The translations under genes and the position numbers were made by a program. The notes below the pieces were generated by a model. That model searched no databases and had not been told where the DNA came from. It worked only from the letters and a program-made list of their open reading frames with translations. Positions 47,601 through 60,079 of a DNA stretch of 64,000 nucleotides are shown piece after piece. Numbering within the stretch: the first letter of the stretch is position 1; the number at the start of each line of letters is the position of its first letter. Source of the stretch: Gymnorhina tibicen (lineage: Eukaryota; Chordata; Aves; Passeriformes; Artamidae); assembly GCA_013399875.1 (NCBI GenBank), contig VXAZ01003270.1, forward strand, positions 1 through 64,000. Reading direction: 5' to 3'.

Positions 47601-50600
47601 AGATTTTATTCTCTTATATTTTCAGTTTTGAAGCATTCTATATTTGTAGGCACTTACTTCAATGAGATTCAAAAATACATCATCCTAGTAACTTACGCTT
47701 GTATGCATAGAATTATAGGGAAGAAAAAAAAAGAAAAAAAAAGGAAACTGAATGTTACTTCTCTTGGCAACACAAATTTTAGAGTTTTATAGCTATTCAT
47801 AGACCTGACTCCAAAAATAATAATAAGTATAGTTTCACCATGGGAGAAAATATACATCTTTCCAATGTGAACAAAATATTCTTATATTTATCACACTCTA
47901 AAAGTTTGAAGTGTTTCTTTGCTTAAAATCCATGAAAGAAATTAAAATAAGTCTGATCCGTTGAGAATGAAAATGCATTATCTTTACTACAATGCACTAA
48001 CAAACATATTGATTCATATGGGACAAATGTTTCATAATACATGAGTCAACTGCTATTGTGTCTTGTCATGTTCACTGCGATCACTTGACCTCTCCGGTGC
48101 AACGAAAGAAATGTGCTGCACTAGAATATTTTGGTATTGACAAAAAATTTACCTGGCCAGAAGTGGGCACATATGCCTGTTTCAGAAAGGACTTTCAGAA
48201 CAATCTGAATTACAAGCATGTCTCGTAACAAGTTGTTATTTACACTGGGGTGGCCTGTTCTTTAACTGGTTTGATGGAGGTCTAAGCATGCTTCCCATCA
48301 GAATGCCAGGTACAGATTTTCCAAATCTGTGCATGAGTTTACTACAGTGAGTGGAATAAAAAAAGCATGAAAGAATGGGCCATAAGGAGAGTGCAAAGAA
48401 TATGAAAATTATTTATAAGAATTTCAGCACAATTTCCCTATATGCAAAACCTCAAACACTTCTGAAGATACGAAGTGTTTTAGGCAATTTCTTTTAAATT
48501 AAAAGCTAATGATCATTTAACTACATATTTCAAGCTTGAGGGGAACAGAATCATAGATATACAAGCACAGCATGTGAAGGAAATATTGGAATTCTTGGAA
48601 AAAGAAGAAATGCACTTTTACAGGTTTTGATCTCTACTATGATTTAAAAAAAACGAAATTGCTTATGACATATATTTGAAAATATATATTATTTAGTTGG
48701 TAAGCAAAAAAAACCCGTACAAAACAGTTTTCTCCTTTTCAATTTTTAACTTACATCTTAGTCTTCAATGTCTACACATTCTGGACAAATTTGTTGGACA
48801 GCATATATGATGGAGGTAGGTACTGCTATGGTTGACTGTGAAGCATGCGTACATATAGTTTCTGTTGTACTGGTTTTCTTCACTTTTCCAAAGACCACTT
48901 TATACAGACTGCTTGTGTCTGTCTGTTTATATAAAACTTTTAAAGGTTAATTTTGCCGGTAGAGGGTTGTTCATCTGAATTACTGTCAGGTAATTTTGTG
49001 GAAAAAATAAAACAGTGCAGAATACTTCACTTGGGTGATTTGCAGCTACTGATGATTATAGTGACCAGAAGAGTTTAATAAAGGAAGGTTGCCTCAGTGC
49101 CCAACCTGGAATGACACTATTAATGACACTAACTACACTACATCTATACTAAGACACCATTGCTCAGCTTGTGTCTTGTGCTGGCCATGAGTCAGCTCCA
49201 CAAAGAAAATCAATGACTATGTAGTGAGACACTGGGTGCCAGATAATATACCCTGACACTTCTCAGTAATTAACAACTGGTGACTATCTGGTGACCCAAC
49301 TAGCAACATCATAGAACATTTTGTTAGTTTGAAATACTGGTATATTACATCTACATTTCTACCTAACTGACGGTATTAATAGTAATTTGTAGTTCCTAAG
49401 TCTACAGAAAATTGCACAGCAGCCTGATGGGTAAACTGTGTGATCGTAGCTAAAATTAAAGTAAAAGCTAAAAAATATCTCTTCTGCAGTGTTTTCTCTA
49501 CAGTGAAGTCATGGTCTGTGCTTCCCGGTCGAACTGCTTCTGCCAGCTCTAGTATAATTGAATTGAGGACACCTGTTCCAGTTTTGTCAATTGGGCTCCT
49601 TTAGAATGGGCAATGGGCTGAAAAGGAATTATTTTCCACCCTTCCCACATCTTTTTACTACATAAAAAAGCAAATGAAACTCAGTGGTAGAAGCAATTTG
49701 TTCATTAGAGTTTCGCAGACCATTTCTGCAGCTTGAAAACGGATTCCTCTTTCCCCTGTTTGATGTGCCTTCCACATAGCCAGGGATGTGAGGACTGCTT
49801 TTACTTGCAACAGCTTAAATGAGGCAAAAAGGAACAAACTAGCACTTGAAAAATTGAAAATTTACTGGAGAAGAGAAAAAGCTGCTTCTTGAATTCCAAG
49901 TCACATGAATGTTCCACAGGAATTAATTGAGTGGTTGCCTGTGGTTTTGGGATTTTCTCTCTCTCCACAACATGACTTCTCTTGACACAATTTCAGGACA
50001 CACATGCATTAGGTAACATACTGTTGGCATGCTTTACTCTTTTGCCTTCCAAAACCATCTTTATGCTGCAATAGCAAAATCTGTAAAAGCTTTGAAGACC
50101 AGTTTTTCTGTGAAAAATAACTCCAGAAAAAGGCATCTCAGTAGTCCACCCTTGTCCCTTGATGATATACAAATCAGCTCTGCTCCATTTACAAGTGAAA
50201 TAACCTCTCTCTGAAAATAAAAAAACCCAAACAAACAAACCCAAAGCAAAAACTCAGCACTCCCTAAAAACTTACTTGATATCAAGTAGGATTTGTGCAT
50301 GCCTAGATCTCTATAATCTGGCAGCATGATTAGATTTTGCAGTAGTAGATCAGATAGAAGAGTCATGAAGCATAATGACTCCTTCAACAGCACACAGAAG
50401 TAAATACTTTAGAAAGTGAAAATACTCCTGACTTTGATAGGCAGTGGTGTAACATTACAGTTCTCATTGTGAGCTGGTGTAACTAGAAAACAGCTGAGAT
50501 CTGGAACTATGACAGTATAAATTTCTCAAAGGGTTTTTACAGACACCTTTGATAACACCAAATATTCTATTATACAGTGTCAGTCCCATCTTGAGACTCG

Positions 50601-52139
50601 TAAAAATTACTTGTCTTCAAATGCTGTTTTTTTGCAAAGAATTATTATCCAGGTTATGTAGAGAAACCATATTATCTGTCTGTTCTAGACACCTGTTAAA
50701 AAATATTGACTGCAATGATTGAAGTACACTAAAAGCATTTTTAGATTATATGAGCTATAAGAGTTTATAAGCACTCTGTAGAACAGGATAAGATTTAAAC
50801 CTCATTTTGATACATTGAAGAAAAAGCTCAAAAACAAAAATACAAAATTCAGTAAGGAAACATGCTAAGAAAGAAGAAAAATATGCACAGATAAAAAGCG
50901 AAGAACAACTGGTTAGCAGTTACATGATGCAAAAGGATGTGGTAGTTGTGACGGATCATTAATTGAATGAGTCAGTAATGCCCCACAGTTGCAGAAAGAA
51001 AAGCAACTCAATCTGGTTCGGCCTAACAGAAATTACTTATATAATAGGACAAGGAGATAATGTAAATTCTAGATGATCCTTGTGAGGTTTCAGATTTAGG
51101 ACTATTTTAGATTCTGGGGACACTGCACTTGAATAAGATGCAAAAATTGGTGAGAAGGACAGAGAAAAAACAAGCACGTTAAACCAAGGCTCAGACAATG
51201 TGTCTACTAGAAAAGCTTGAAAAAACTGATTTTTTTTAAGGCGAGGTTCAAGAAGACATAAAGACAGTCTTCCAACTTATGAAATACTGTCAAGGAAAGG
51301 ATAATAAAAAGAATTTTCCATTTTACCTCCAGTGAGAAAATTATGTAAAAAAAGCAAAGATTAACAATTGATGTGTGTGAGAAATATCTACAGTGACTTG
51401 AGTGCTTGAATAGGACTTTTACATGCATCGTACAAAAATTCTCAGATATTTTTAAGATGTGGATATATGTTGAAAACACACATTCCTTCCCTATTTTAGT
51501 GAGAGAGCCAATATACACAAAGATGTGATAAAAATAAACAGATAAGTTTTAGCAAGCCGGAAATTATTACGGGTTTTTTTTATATATTTATATATGAGAC
51601 ATACTGACATCTTATTAGCATGGGTTCTGTGGGAGAAAAAGCAAATTACAAAGCAACCTCAAAACCCTAGAAGATGACTAATTCCACCCAAGGAAAGATG
51701 ACTAACTCCACTCAAAGTAATCATTACAGTAATTTCAGCCTCTGATAATAATAGCAATATTTCTCTAGATATATGAAATCTTCTTCAAAGAAAGTTCCAC
51801 TGGAAGGATCTCTGAGGGCATCAGATGGACTCTGTTAGTCCTTGTATTTTATTATTTCATCTTATGTCAATATAAGGAGTCTTTCATTGGTGAGCAATTA
51901 TTTTACATGTCCATTGGGGACAGGACAAGTATAAATGAGCTTAACAGAGAAGAGAAGTTTGATATTAGAAAAATATGTATAATTATGTAGAGAGTTAAAT
52001 GCTGAAAGCAGAGATCCAAGGAAGCCGTGGAACCTCCTGTTTGCTTAAGCAAAGGGAGGAAAAGTCAGGCCCTGGATGGTGAGGTTTCTGAGGTCTGCAA
52101 GAATTTGTTGGATGTCGAAAACTTTGTTTCCACTAATGA
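44641..52139. other. Long non-coding stretch
   Basis: About 7.5 kb without a recognised gene, RNA or repeat. TATAAAAG at 45,565-45,572 within GGCTATAAAAGCAG is a good TATA-box match but no transcript structure follows. 49,540-49,840 is less AT-rich and has two CAAT-type sites. A 16-bp perfect palindrome lies at 50,273-50,288. Frames of 110 (-, 50,061-50,393) and 103 codons (-, 51,207-51,518) have no recognisable domain. Confidence 0.55.
50273..50288. repeat. 16-bp perfect palindrome
   Basis: TACTTGATATCAAGTA is its own reverse complement with no spacer, centred on GATATC. It is isolated in non-coding sequence. It could be a dimeric protein-binding site or chance. Confidence 0.95.
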
Positions 52140-52400
52140 TCTAGAAAACATAGACCCACAGGACCAGAGAGAACTAGGGCTGGAAGGCAGCTGACTTTTC
52201 TCCCTGCAGCAGAACTATCTTAAGTTGTATGCTTTATCAGTTGTTTATCAAAACTCTTCCTAAAGTCCTCCAGCAATCTGAATCCTGCAAGCTCCTTATG
52301 TAAGCTATTCTTGTGTTCATGCTTTTAAACCAGAGTATGAATCCATCCCTACAGAAACAGCCTCTATGACAATATCTAAAGCCAAGTGAGGCAAAACAGA
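52140..52400 (-). mobile_element. Ancient CR1-like fragment
   Basis: Seen on the + strand: AGGACCAGAGAGAACTAGGG, CTGGAAGGCAGCTGACTTTT, TTATCAAAACTCTTCCTAAA, GTCCTCCAGCAATCTGAATC, and a later 'tgtaagctattcttgtgttcatgctt' stretch (positions 52,299-52,324). Known: old amniote CR1 3' regions in reverse complement have the order 'ACTGGAAGGGACCT...', 'TTTATCT...', 'CTTAAAAACCTCCAGTGATGGAGATTCC', 'CTATTCCAGTGCTTAACCACC'. Order and spacing agree with heavy decay. This would be far older than the copies at 5.1, 27.2 and 44.5 kb. A repeat-library alignment is required to settle it. Confidence 0.5.
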
Positions 52401-55400
52401 GACATAGAATGGAGGAAATATTGCTATCAGCAACTTCTGATGTTATTTTTTTGATGCAGTTGTTACTTTGGAAATTTTATTGATAGCAAAAATTATTGGC
52501 ATATTTTCCTCAGTGCTTATCTTGCTATAGCATGAATCACACACAAGGGAATAATTTAATCAGCATAAAAATGCAGAAACCTAATTTAGAGTCTGGTCAA
52601 ACTCATTACAACAGACAGGAGTCATAGTGAGTGGGCAGACTGGCCAGGCTGTGCATGTAATTGGCTGATATCTGCTATCCTGCAAACGAAGCCTTCTAAA
52701 AGGGACACAGAAATGTAACTCTCTGCAAGAATGCACAATTTTTAGAAGCTTACTATGTTTTCCCAATTCTGTTGCCACTTGAGAGCAATGAACTCCCATT
52801 AGTGGGAGATTAAACAAAAAATCACAGTGAGAAAAAAAATGAACAAAAATCCATTTATTTTTAAAATATGCTAAGTTAACTCAATATAATTTATGCTGCA
52901 CAAGTGACAAAGATAAGTGTCAGTAGCATATGGATTTGGTCATTTGTGTTGGTGTTTGCTTTTTTGTGCTGATGACAAAAACCATACATCTGCTTGAAAC
53001 AGATGCACTGTAATATTGCCTTCAACTAAATTCTGTACTGTATGTCTGTAGATGGAAGAGCCAATAAGCAAAACTGCCCCTTTTCATATTTCATAACATC
53101 AAGGGGATTTTCTTTCCAGATGTGCTGCTTTTTTTAATACATGTTGTAAAGCACAATGCTGTGACAGACATTGATTATATAAGTAACTTACTTGATACAA
53201 AGTATTAATATCATATGTGCTAATACAAATGTTAAAAGCAGATGTTTTGTTCAATAAATTTTAAAAGTAAAATTGCATTCTAAAAACCTGACTGTATACT
53301 GTACATGGACATATCTGCATTCTAGTAATCTCATTTTAACTGACTTTCAATTCAGGGAATAATCAGTAAAAATAACCAAAAAATCCTCCAAAACCCCGAC
53401 AAACTTATATTCAGCTACTTAAAAGAAGAATCAGTCTTACATATCCAGTGATTTCTTTATTCCCTAACCTACAGCCAGCCAAATTGAAGTGGGCAGAAGA
53501 AACAAAGCCAGGAAATATTTAGACCATATGTTTTCTCAGGTTATTGTGAAATGATCTCAAAATGTTTTTACACAAATATTCCAGCACTGCCATGCAAACA
53601 TTAACTGTACATAAATATGATTCATCTTTCAAAACTTTGTGATAACCAGGGATGACAGTCTTATTGAAGTTTAGTAGTCACCAACAGTATTTTCAAATTC
53701 TGTCACCAACTCATTCTAGTACAAGAGCATTAGATGCTATTAAAAAAAATAATGACTTTTAAAATAGGGTATTTTTGTTTGCTTATATTAAAAATGCAAT
53801 TTTTTCCCAATCTTCATTAATGCTGAATCCGTAGCTGCCATTTTGGGCCACTGAAGCGTGAAGTCTCAGTTGCAAAGCATACAGAGTATGCTTTTGGCAA
53901 GGATAATGCAACCATATTTTCTTAGGCTAAAATAGACAATATGTGCTGTGATGCACAAATGCTACTGCTTAACCGATGCACGGCTGACCGTGGTTTGATC
54001 TGGAAGTGTATACACCATACACTCTTTCAGAGCCAGATATATGGGATGCCAGATTTTGAGAGGCCTGGTCTGGCCTCTGGATCTGCACCAGTCCTACGTG
54101 TTGAATCCCATAAAACTCACTCATTGACTTCTCTAGTCCATGGATGTCTGGAGAAAGAGACATTCCAATTCTCATAAACTTCCTGGTGCCTAAATAAACT
54201 GATGGTTCCGAACAGAAAAGAGGTTATAATAAACACAGTATATTTGTATATTTATTAAAATATAAAATAAATAAATAAAGAAGAAGCAACGGGCACTCCT
54301 GGACTTCCTTTGCAAAGCTAAGTTTTCTGCAAGACCTTTAACTTAGATGCTTTATTTTCAGGCATCATTAACTCAGATTTGCTTTAATAAAGTCTTCTAG
54401 AAGAACTTACAAGTTTGAAACTGCATTTGTTTTTGCTCCTTGTCCTCCAAAAGGAGCAACTGATAAGGACATCCAAGCTTTTAAGAACAGAGAGCAGAGA
54501 TCTCAAGTTTATCCTGTGTTTACATGGCCATTATGCTTCGCAACAATACATCTTTATGAAAACAACCTAGAAGTCTTAAACAGTGAGATGATTAGATTGT
54601 ATAAACCTAGATGATTTTTAACCTAGGCAATTTTTAACCTAAACAGACTAGAAAAGATATATCTATACTCCGGCTAACAAGCATCCAAGAGGCATGCTTT
54701 TCTGTGACTATCAAATTCTCATTCATCCTTTGCTATACCTTAAACTGTAGGAGAGAGTGTCTTCTATTGTATTTGAAGGAAGAGGATATAAAGAATAGAA
54801 GACTCAGTAAATTTTGCATCTGTTAAAAAAAAAAAGTAAATAAACAATCAGAAAACTCTTTCCCAAAGCTTTGAAGGATGTGTTTGGCTGCATTGAAATA
54901 AAGTTGAAGGAGCACAATATCATTATAAGCTATCTGTTCTCTCTCTAGCCCCAGGAGACAGAGGATGAAGAGGAAACTCAGATGATCATATATTTTGAGA
55001 CCAGAAGGCAAAGCTGTGATCATCCAAACAAAGCATGCTGAAAAAAAATGCAATGTGAAATTCATTATAGCCTTTCTTCTCAAAAAAATAAATAGCCAAA
55101 ATTCTTCTTTAGAGTCTCCACATTCCAAATGTCATAGTTATTTGGGGGTAGATGAAAGTAACTAGCTAAAAGGAAAGCAATATAGTTTTGTTTGCTTTAG
55201 TTTATTTTTTATTTATGAGAAGAACCAGCTATCACTTTTTGATATATATAAAAATTATTTAAATGCAAAGCACTATGAAAAAGAAAGATGTTTGCTAAGG
55301 ACATTTTTTCAAAAATAAGAAACCTACGGAGGGGTGTTTTCATATTGTCCTGGTTACCCTACAACAGGGAAACCTTGTCTACAGTTAAGCATGTGTACCA

Positions 55401-56583
55401 ATATTGGAAATGATGGGGATAAAACTTTAATAAATCCTTGGGAATCAAGCAAGTAAAGAGAACTTACTGTCTGGGTGTTCTTGTTTGTTTTTTTTTTTGT
55501 AATATAGTTATGAGAAAGCCTTTTTTTTTCTTTCTTTTAATATCCTCTGCGAGATAAGCTAAAAGACACTACTGTATTAAAAAAGATTCTCCTTATAGAC
55601 GTAGCAGCTCCTTAGAGGTTATCTCCCACGTGACAGAAGATCTGCTCAGAGTTGGATTGCCCTTTTGGAAAAAAAATGCCATCCAACAGTGTTATCTTAG
55701 AATTAAAAGTAATCTTATTTCCTTTAAAAATGTAGAATCCAGTTATAAAAGGAAAAGTACTAATATGCTGGGATTATGTATTTCTTCACCTATGCTGTGA
55801 GATCCCAATATTTGCAATAAATTAATTAATTCAGCTTGTAGTCTTGTTTTTCACTAATTTAAAAATAACTTCTTTGTGATAGATTGAAGAATTAATAAAG
55901 TTAACAAAAACGTGAATTTCTGCCATGAATTATTAATATTACAACTATTTTATGAACAGGTTAAATGTCATCAAGGACTTCTATAATTTAATAATGAGCA
56001 AGTTTAATGGTAAAAACCTTTATGTCAATGATATAAGAAACTTAGAGTGCTAATACAGTTTTAGACTTGTTAGTGAGCTCACAACATCAAAAAAAAATTG
56101 ATTTGTTTGACATATATGTGACTACTCTATATACCTCCTATTCTGTGTTGGGTCAGTTACAGAGTGTTTTAGTTGAAGTGATATTAAAAGGGATGTGCTC
56201 ACTTGGGGCAATCGAACTTCAGACAAAATTAATATTATGAGCATAAGTGGGTTTGGAATGAAAATCTAAATAAATTGTGGTTTATAACCACAACTGTTAC
56301 TACAGTTTTGATCCTGTGATAGACTTCCTTCATTTGAAGTGTGAACTTTTCCAGCAGAGGTGAGTTCATGCCCAGTAGCTAGGAGACTACTACCTTTGAC
56401 CTCTGATCTAGCACATTTCTGACAACCACATACTAGTTTACTCATGTTGCCATTAAAAAGGTGAGACTTTGGGTGAGGAATCTGTTTACAACAAAAATCA
56501 AATTTAAAAAAAATACCAAACGGTTCACTAGGACCAACTCAGTAATCTCAGAATGTGTAATTATATTATGAATTTTGGGGCAT
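52401..56583. other. Non-coding stretch
   Basis: AT-rich unique DNA. An (AAAT)n tract lies at about 54,264-54,279, and an 8-bp inverted repeat TTGTGGTT-TAT-AACCACAA at 56,275-56,293. Opposed frames on both strands at 53,941-54,177 and a 101-codon minus frame at 54,823-55,128 have no coding signature. Nothing else is recognised. Confidence 0.55.
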
Positions 56584-57703
56584 TGGTATATTGGGTTTGT
56601 AGGGACAGGTTTTGGCAGCGGTGGGGGGTTACAGGAGTGGCTCCTGGCAGAAGCTGCTGGAAGTTTCCTCCATGCCAGAGCCAATGCCAGCCGGGTCCAA
56701 GATGGATGTGCTGCTGGCCAAGGCTGGTCCAATCAGAAATGGTGGTAACAGTGATAAAAGTTTTAAGAAGAAGAAGAAGAAAAATAAAAAGTTATTGCAC
56801 AGATGTAATTGCGACCAGAGAAGAGTGAAGTGAGAACGTGTGAGAGAAACAGCCCTGCAGACACCAAGGTCAGTGGAAAAGGGGAGAAGGAGGTGCTCCA
56901 GGCACCAGAGCTGAGAGTCCCCTGCAGCCCATGGTGCAGATCATGACGAGGCAGCTGTGCCCCTGCAGCCCCTGGATGACTGTGGGGGGCAAAGAGATCC
57001 ACGTGCAGCCTGTGGAGGAGCCCCACACCAGAGCAGGTGCCTGAAAGGAGGCTGTGAATCCATGGGAGGCCTGTGCTGGAGCAGGATGCTGGCAGGGAGG
57101 GACCTGCAGAGCCACGGAGAGAGAAGCCCACACTGGAGCAGGTTTGCTAGTAGGACTTGTGACCCTGTGGGGGACCAACATGGGAACAGGCTGTGCCTGA
57201 ATGACTGCTGCCTGTGGAAGAGTGATCCACATAGCAGCAGATAATGGAAAACTGTTGCTCTGGGATGGACTCAAGTTGGAGAAGTTGTTGGAGAAGCTAT
57301 TGGAGAACTGTCTCCCACGGGAGGCACACTATGCTGGAGCAGGTGAAGGACTCCTCTCCCTGAGCAGCAGCAGAAACAAGGTGTTATGAACTGACTGTAG
57401 ATCCACTTCCCCATCTTCCTGCACCGCTGAGGAGGAAGGAGGTATAGCTGAGAAGGAGGGAGGGCGGAAGGGGAAGGTGTTTTTAAAATCTGTTTTAATG
57501 TCTCATTATCCGCCTTTGATTTTGTTAGCAGTAAATTTAATTAATATATCTCATTCGAGTCTGTTTTTTGCCTGTGATGGTATTTGTCTGTTCTCAGCTC
57601 ATGAACACTTCAATATATTTTTTATCCCCTGTCCAGTAGGGGAGGGGAGTGGTAGAGAGGTTTTGGTGGGTTCTGGGCATCCAGCCTGGGTAAACCCACT
57701 ACA
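56584..57703 (+). mobile_element. Near-complete 1.1-kb solo LTR, long ERVL-type family
   Basis: Seen: the same start region as the 27.5-kb copy (TTGGGTTTGTAGGGACAGGT, TTTGGCAGCGGTGGGGG). AGAAACAGCCCTGCAGACAC lies near 56,845. Repeated units of the form CCTGCAGCCYNTGG and CTGGAGCAGG (57,020-57,340) follow. AGTAAA lies at 57,530-57,535, and the terminus is AACCCACTACA at 57,703. Local expansions are visible: (AAG)n near 56,765-56,780 and three TTGGAGAAG-like units near 57,275-57,310. It is a sister copy of 27,548-28,685 and of the half copy at 13.2 kb. Frames of 90-134 codons on both strands fall inside it and are compositional artefacts. No internal retroviral genes are present, so it is a solo LTR. 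No clean target-site duplication was found. Confidence 0.8.
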
Positions 57704-59477
57704 ACTGTAAACAGCTAAAGAAAGTCCTAGCACTAGTTCCCTTCCTCTTGCCTACCTTTTCTTGGGAGCTGGAGGGGAAGGAACTTAGAAACCTTGGATT
57801 CATTCAGGGTTAGGACATCTCTAGTTGGCAACATAACTGCATTGAAATGATGGCTTGTGAGAATTTTAGTGAGCATACACGTGGTGAGTGCACAGGCATG
57901 CAGAAGCTTTCCCAGCAAGGATAATGGAGTAGGTAATCACATTCACCATTTCTAATTTGACTGGCTTTGAATATCTTACTTTTCTGTTCCAATATATAAA
58001 ATATAATTTTGTCATCCAGTCCTTTGGAAAAGCATTGTATGTGTTTTTCTCTTTTTAATAGGTTTAACAGACCTGAATACTTAAGCCACTGATTTTCACT
58101 TAATACCATGTGTTATAAGTATGGTCCCAAGTTTTCTGTCTGATTCCTTTATGTTTTGTCTCTGAAAGGTTACTTTATTCTCATGTTTGCACTTCCTATC
58201 TGTATTCTAGACTATGGTTATAAAATTGGTTTACAGGCCAGCTCTTTCAGAAATGTTAGCCTATGATTGATGTAGACTATCGAACATTTTTTAATTTCAT
58301 GTTTATTGCTTCAGGATACTGGTTAACAAGTTATTTCAGGAGCTGATTCCAGTGTGGCACAACATTTCAATGAACAAAATATCATTGCCAAGCCCTATTT
58401 AGTTTTGAATATGAATTTGTGAGTGTTACATGTCTGGAGTTGATTATCAGATAACCTAAAAGGCTGGCAGAATGCCCTGTATCATATAGACAGCTCTTCT
58501 ACTTGTCCTGTGCCAATCCCTTGTATAGCTGCTTCCACATTAGGAACTTAATTATCCCTTCTGCTTTCCATTTCCATCTTTGCATTTGCAGTTACTTTAA
58601 ATATAATGAATGTAATAGTGATGAACAACAGAACTGTTTGAATAAGTGCTCACCTATGAATTTCAACACCTGAACAGAAAATTAGGGAAGTGAAGGCTAC
58701 TGTCTTGAATGCCTTATGCATCAAAAGTAAACAGTAGCATACAGAAAGGCTCCTCTCCTATCTTTTATAGACTATACTTCTTCTGTTAACTTGAATGTAT
58801 TTCATGTTAATACTACACAGAAATCAATGATAGCAAGGACTTTGTTAGGTAAAATGAAAAACATGGATTTTTAGTGTTTCCTTGTTATTTTCAATGAGTT
58901 ATGTTAAATAGAGACATATAAGTAAATGAATCTATTAAACTTATGTCTGTGCTAATTGGCCTCAAAGGCTGTGTGATGGGACAGGTCACATAGTCATCTG
59001 CATTTAACTCAGGTTTAAAATTTGCTTTGACATTTACTTTTATGCTTCAGGTTCTGCGATTAAATAGAAATGATGAATGAGTACCATAAATGACTACTCA
59101 GTTGTCTGGGCTGCCACTTCTCCATCATGACCTCAAACTAATTTCCTCTATCACATTCTCTCCTGATTTATTCAGAGTAGTCAATTCCAACCCCCAGATA
59201 TTTCTAAATCCCCACATTTTTCACTCTGTTCAGCTATTGCCTCTCACCACAGGGTTTCCGTTCCCTTTTTTAATCACCATGATATAACTGTGAAAGATGC
59301 TAGAGTTCCTACAAGAATTAGATAGTGAGCCTATTTAAATTGCTGTGGGACAAATTTATATCAGCCTATTCTAGACATACACAGGTCTGTTGTGTACACG
59401 AGAGTTACTCAGCTGGGTTCCTCTTATAGTCAACAGAGGGAAGTAATCCCTTTTGGATATAATTTGTCTTATTCTAG
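57704..59477. other. Non-coding stretch, nothing recognised
   Basis: Unique AT-rich DNA. A 99-codon minus frame (57,810-58,109) and a 65-codon plus frame (59,090-59,287) carry no domain. No RNA gene or repeat is seen. Confidence 0.6.
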
Positions 59478-59569
59478 ATTGAGATCCCCTTATGGGCCAT
59501 TCACTTAAGAGTTGGACTACATGATCCTTGTGGGTCCCTTCCAACTCAGAATATTCTGTGATTCTGTGA
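59478..59569 (+). mobile_element. 5'-truncated tRNA-Ile/CR1 SINE (TguSINE1-like)
   Basis: Seen: it begins inside the B-box region (GAGATCCCC), then CTTATGGGCCATTCACTTAA, GAGTTGGACTACATGATCCT, TGTGGGTCCCTTCCAACTCA and GAATATTCTGTGATTCTGTG. This is collinear with the minus-strand reading of the copy at 36.7 kb from its B box to its tail, including the GGCCATTYACTTAAG junction that plain CR1 lacks. The tRNA head, including A box and anticodon loop, is absent. 5' truncation is expected for a CR1-mobilised element. Opposite orientation and a different 5' end show an independent insertion. The tail has two ATTCTGTG units. Confidence 0.85.
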
Positions 59570-60079
59570 GATGAATTAGGATCTACAAATGCTTATTTCT
59601 TATAAGGGGAACAACCAATTATTAGACCAGGTATAGCTGTTAAACCTTCAGTCAATAGATCCGATGTATATGACTGTGTCTGCTGAGAGAATAAGATAAT
59701 CCTACTCTTTCCAGATTCTAAGAGACACAAAATTCAATTATATAAGGTGGATGGATTTCAGATTAATCCAGTCCCCCTTAAAAAGGGACAAGACAATAAC
59801 ATCAGAGTGATTAAGATTCTGTTGCCCATTTCCAAAGAAAGGAAACTATCAGGAGCCTTGTAGACAGGTAATTACAGATTTACTATACAGTCTTCCTGGC
59901 TTTCTCATTTTCTTTTTGGTAGAACTAAAACTGATTTGATTTTGCTTCCACATATGCACATTTCTGTGTCTAGGAAACTTCCCTGTCTGACCATCCAGAA
60001 GCCACATTGACAAGTCATGCTTAGTTAGACCAAGTTTCCTTACCATCTTGACCCCAGATTCCCCATAGCAGAGTCTCAG
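59570..60079. other. Possible internal remnant next to a minus-strand LTR
   Basis: A 65-codon minus-strand frame (59,849-60,046) starts about 140 bp past the R-like region of the LTR-like block at 60.1-60.6 kb, in the same direction, with A at -3 of its ATG (AAGATGG). This is where a provirus leader and the first codons of gag would lie. The frame is basic and lysine-rich but I recognise no retroviral domain. It may be leader/gag debris or chance. Confidence 0.3.

Noticed and set aside
56763..57274. 122- and 134-codon minus-strand frames and 90-95-codon plus frames
   Set aside because: All fall in the sister LTR copy and mirror the false frames of the 27.5-kb copy.
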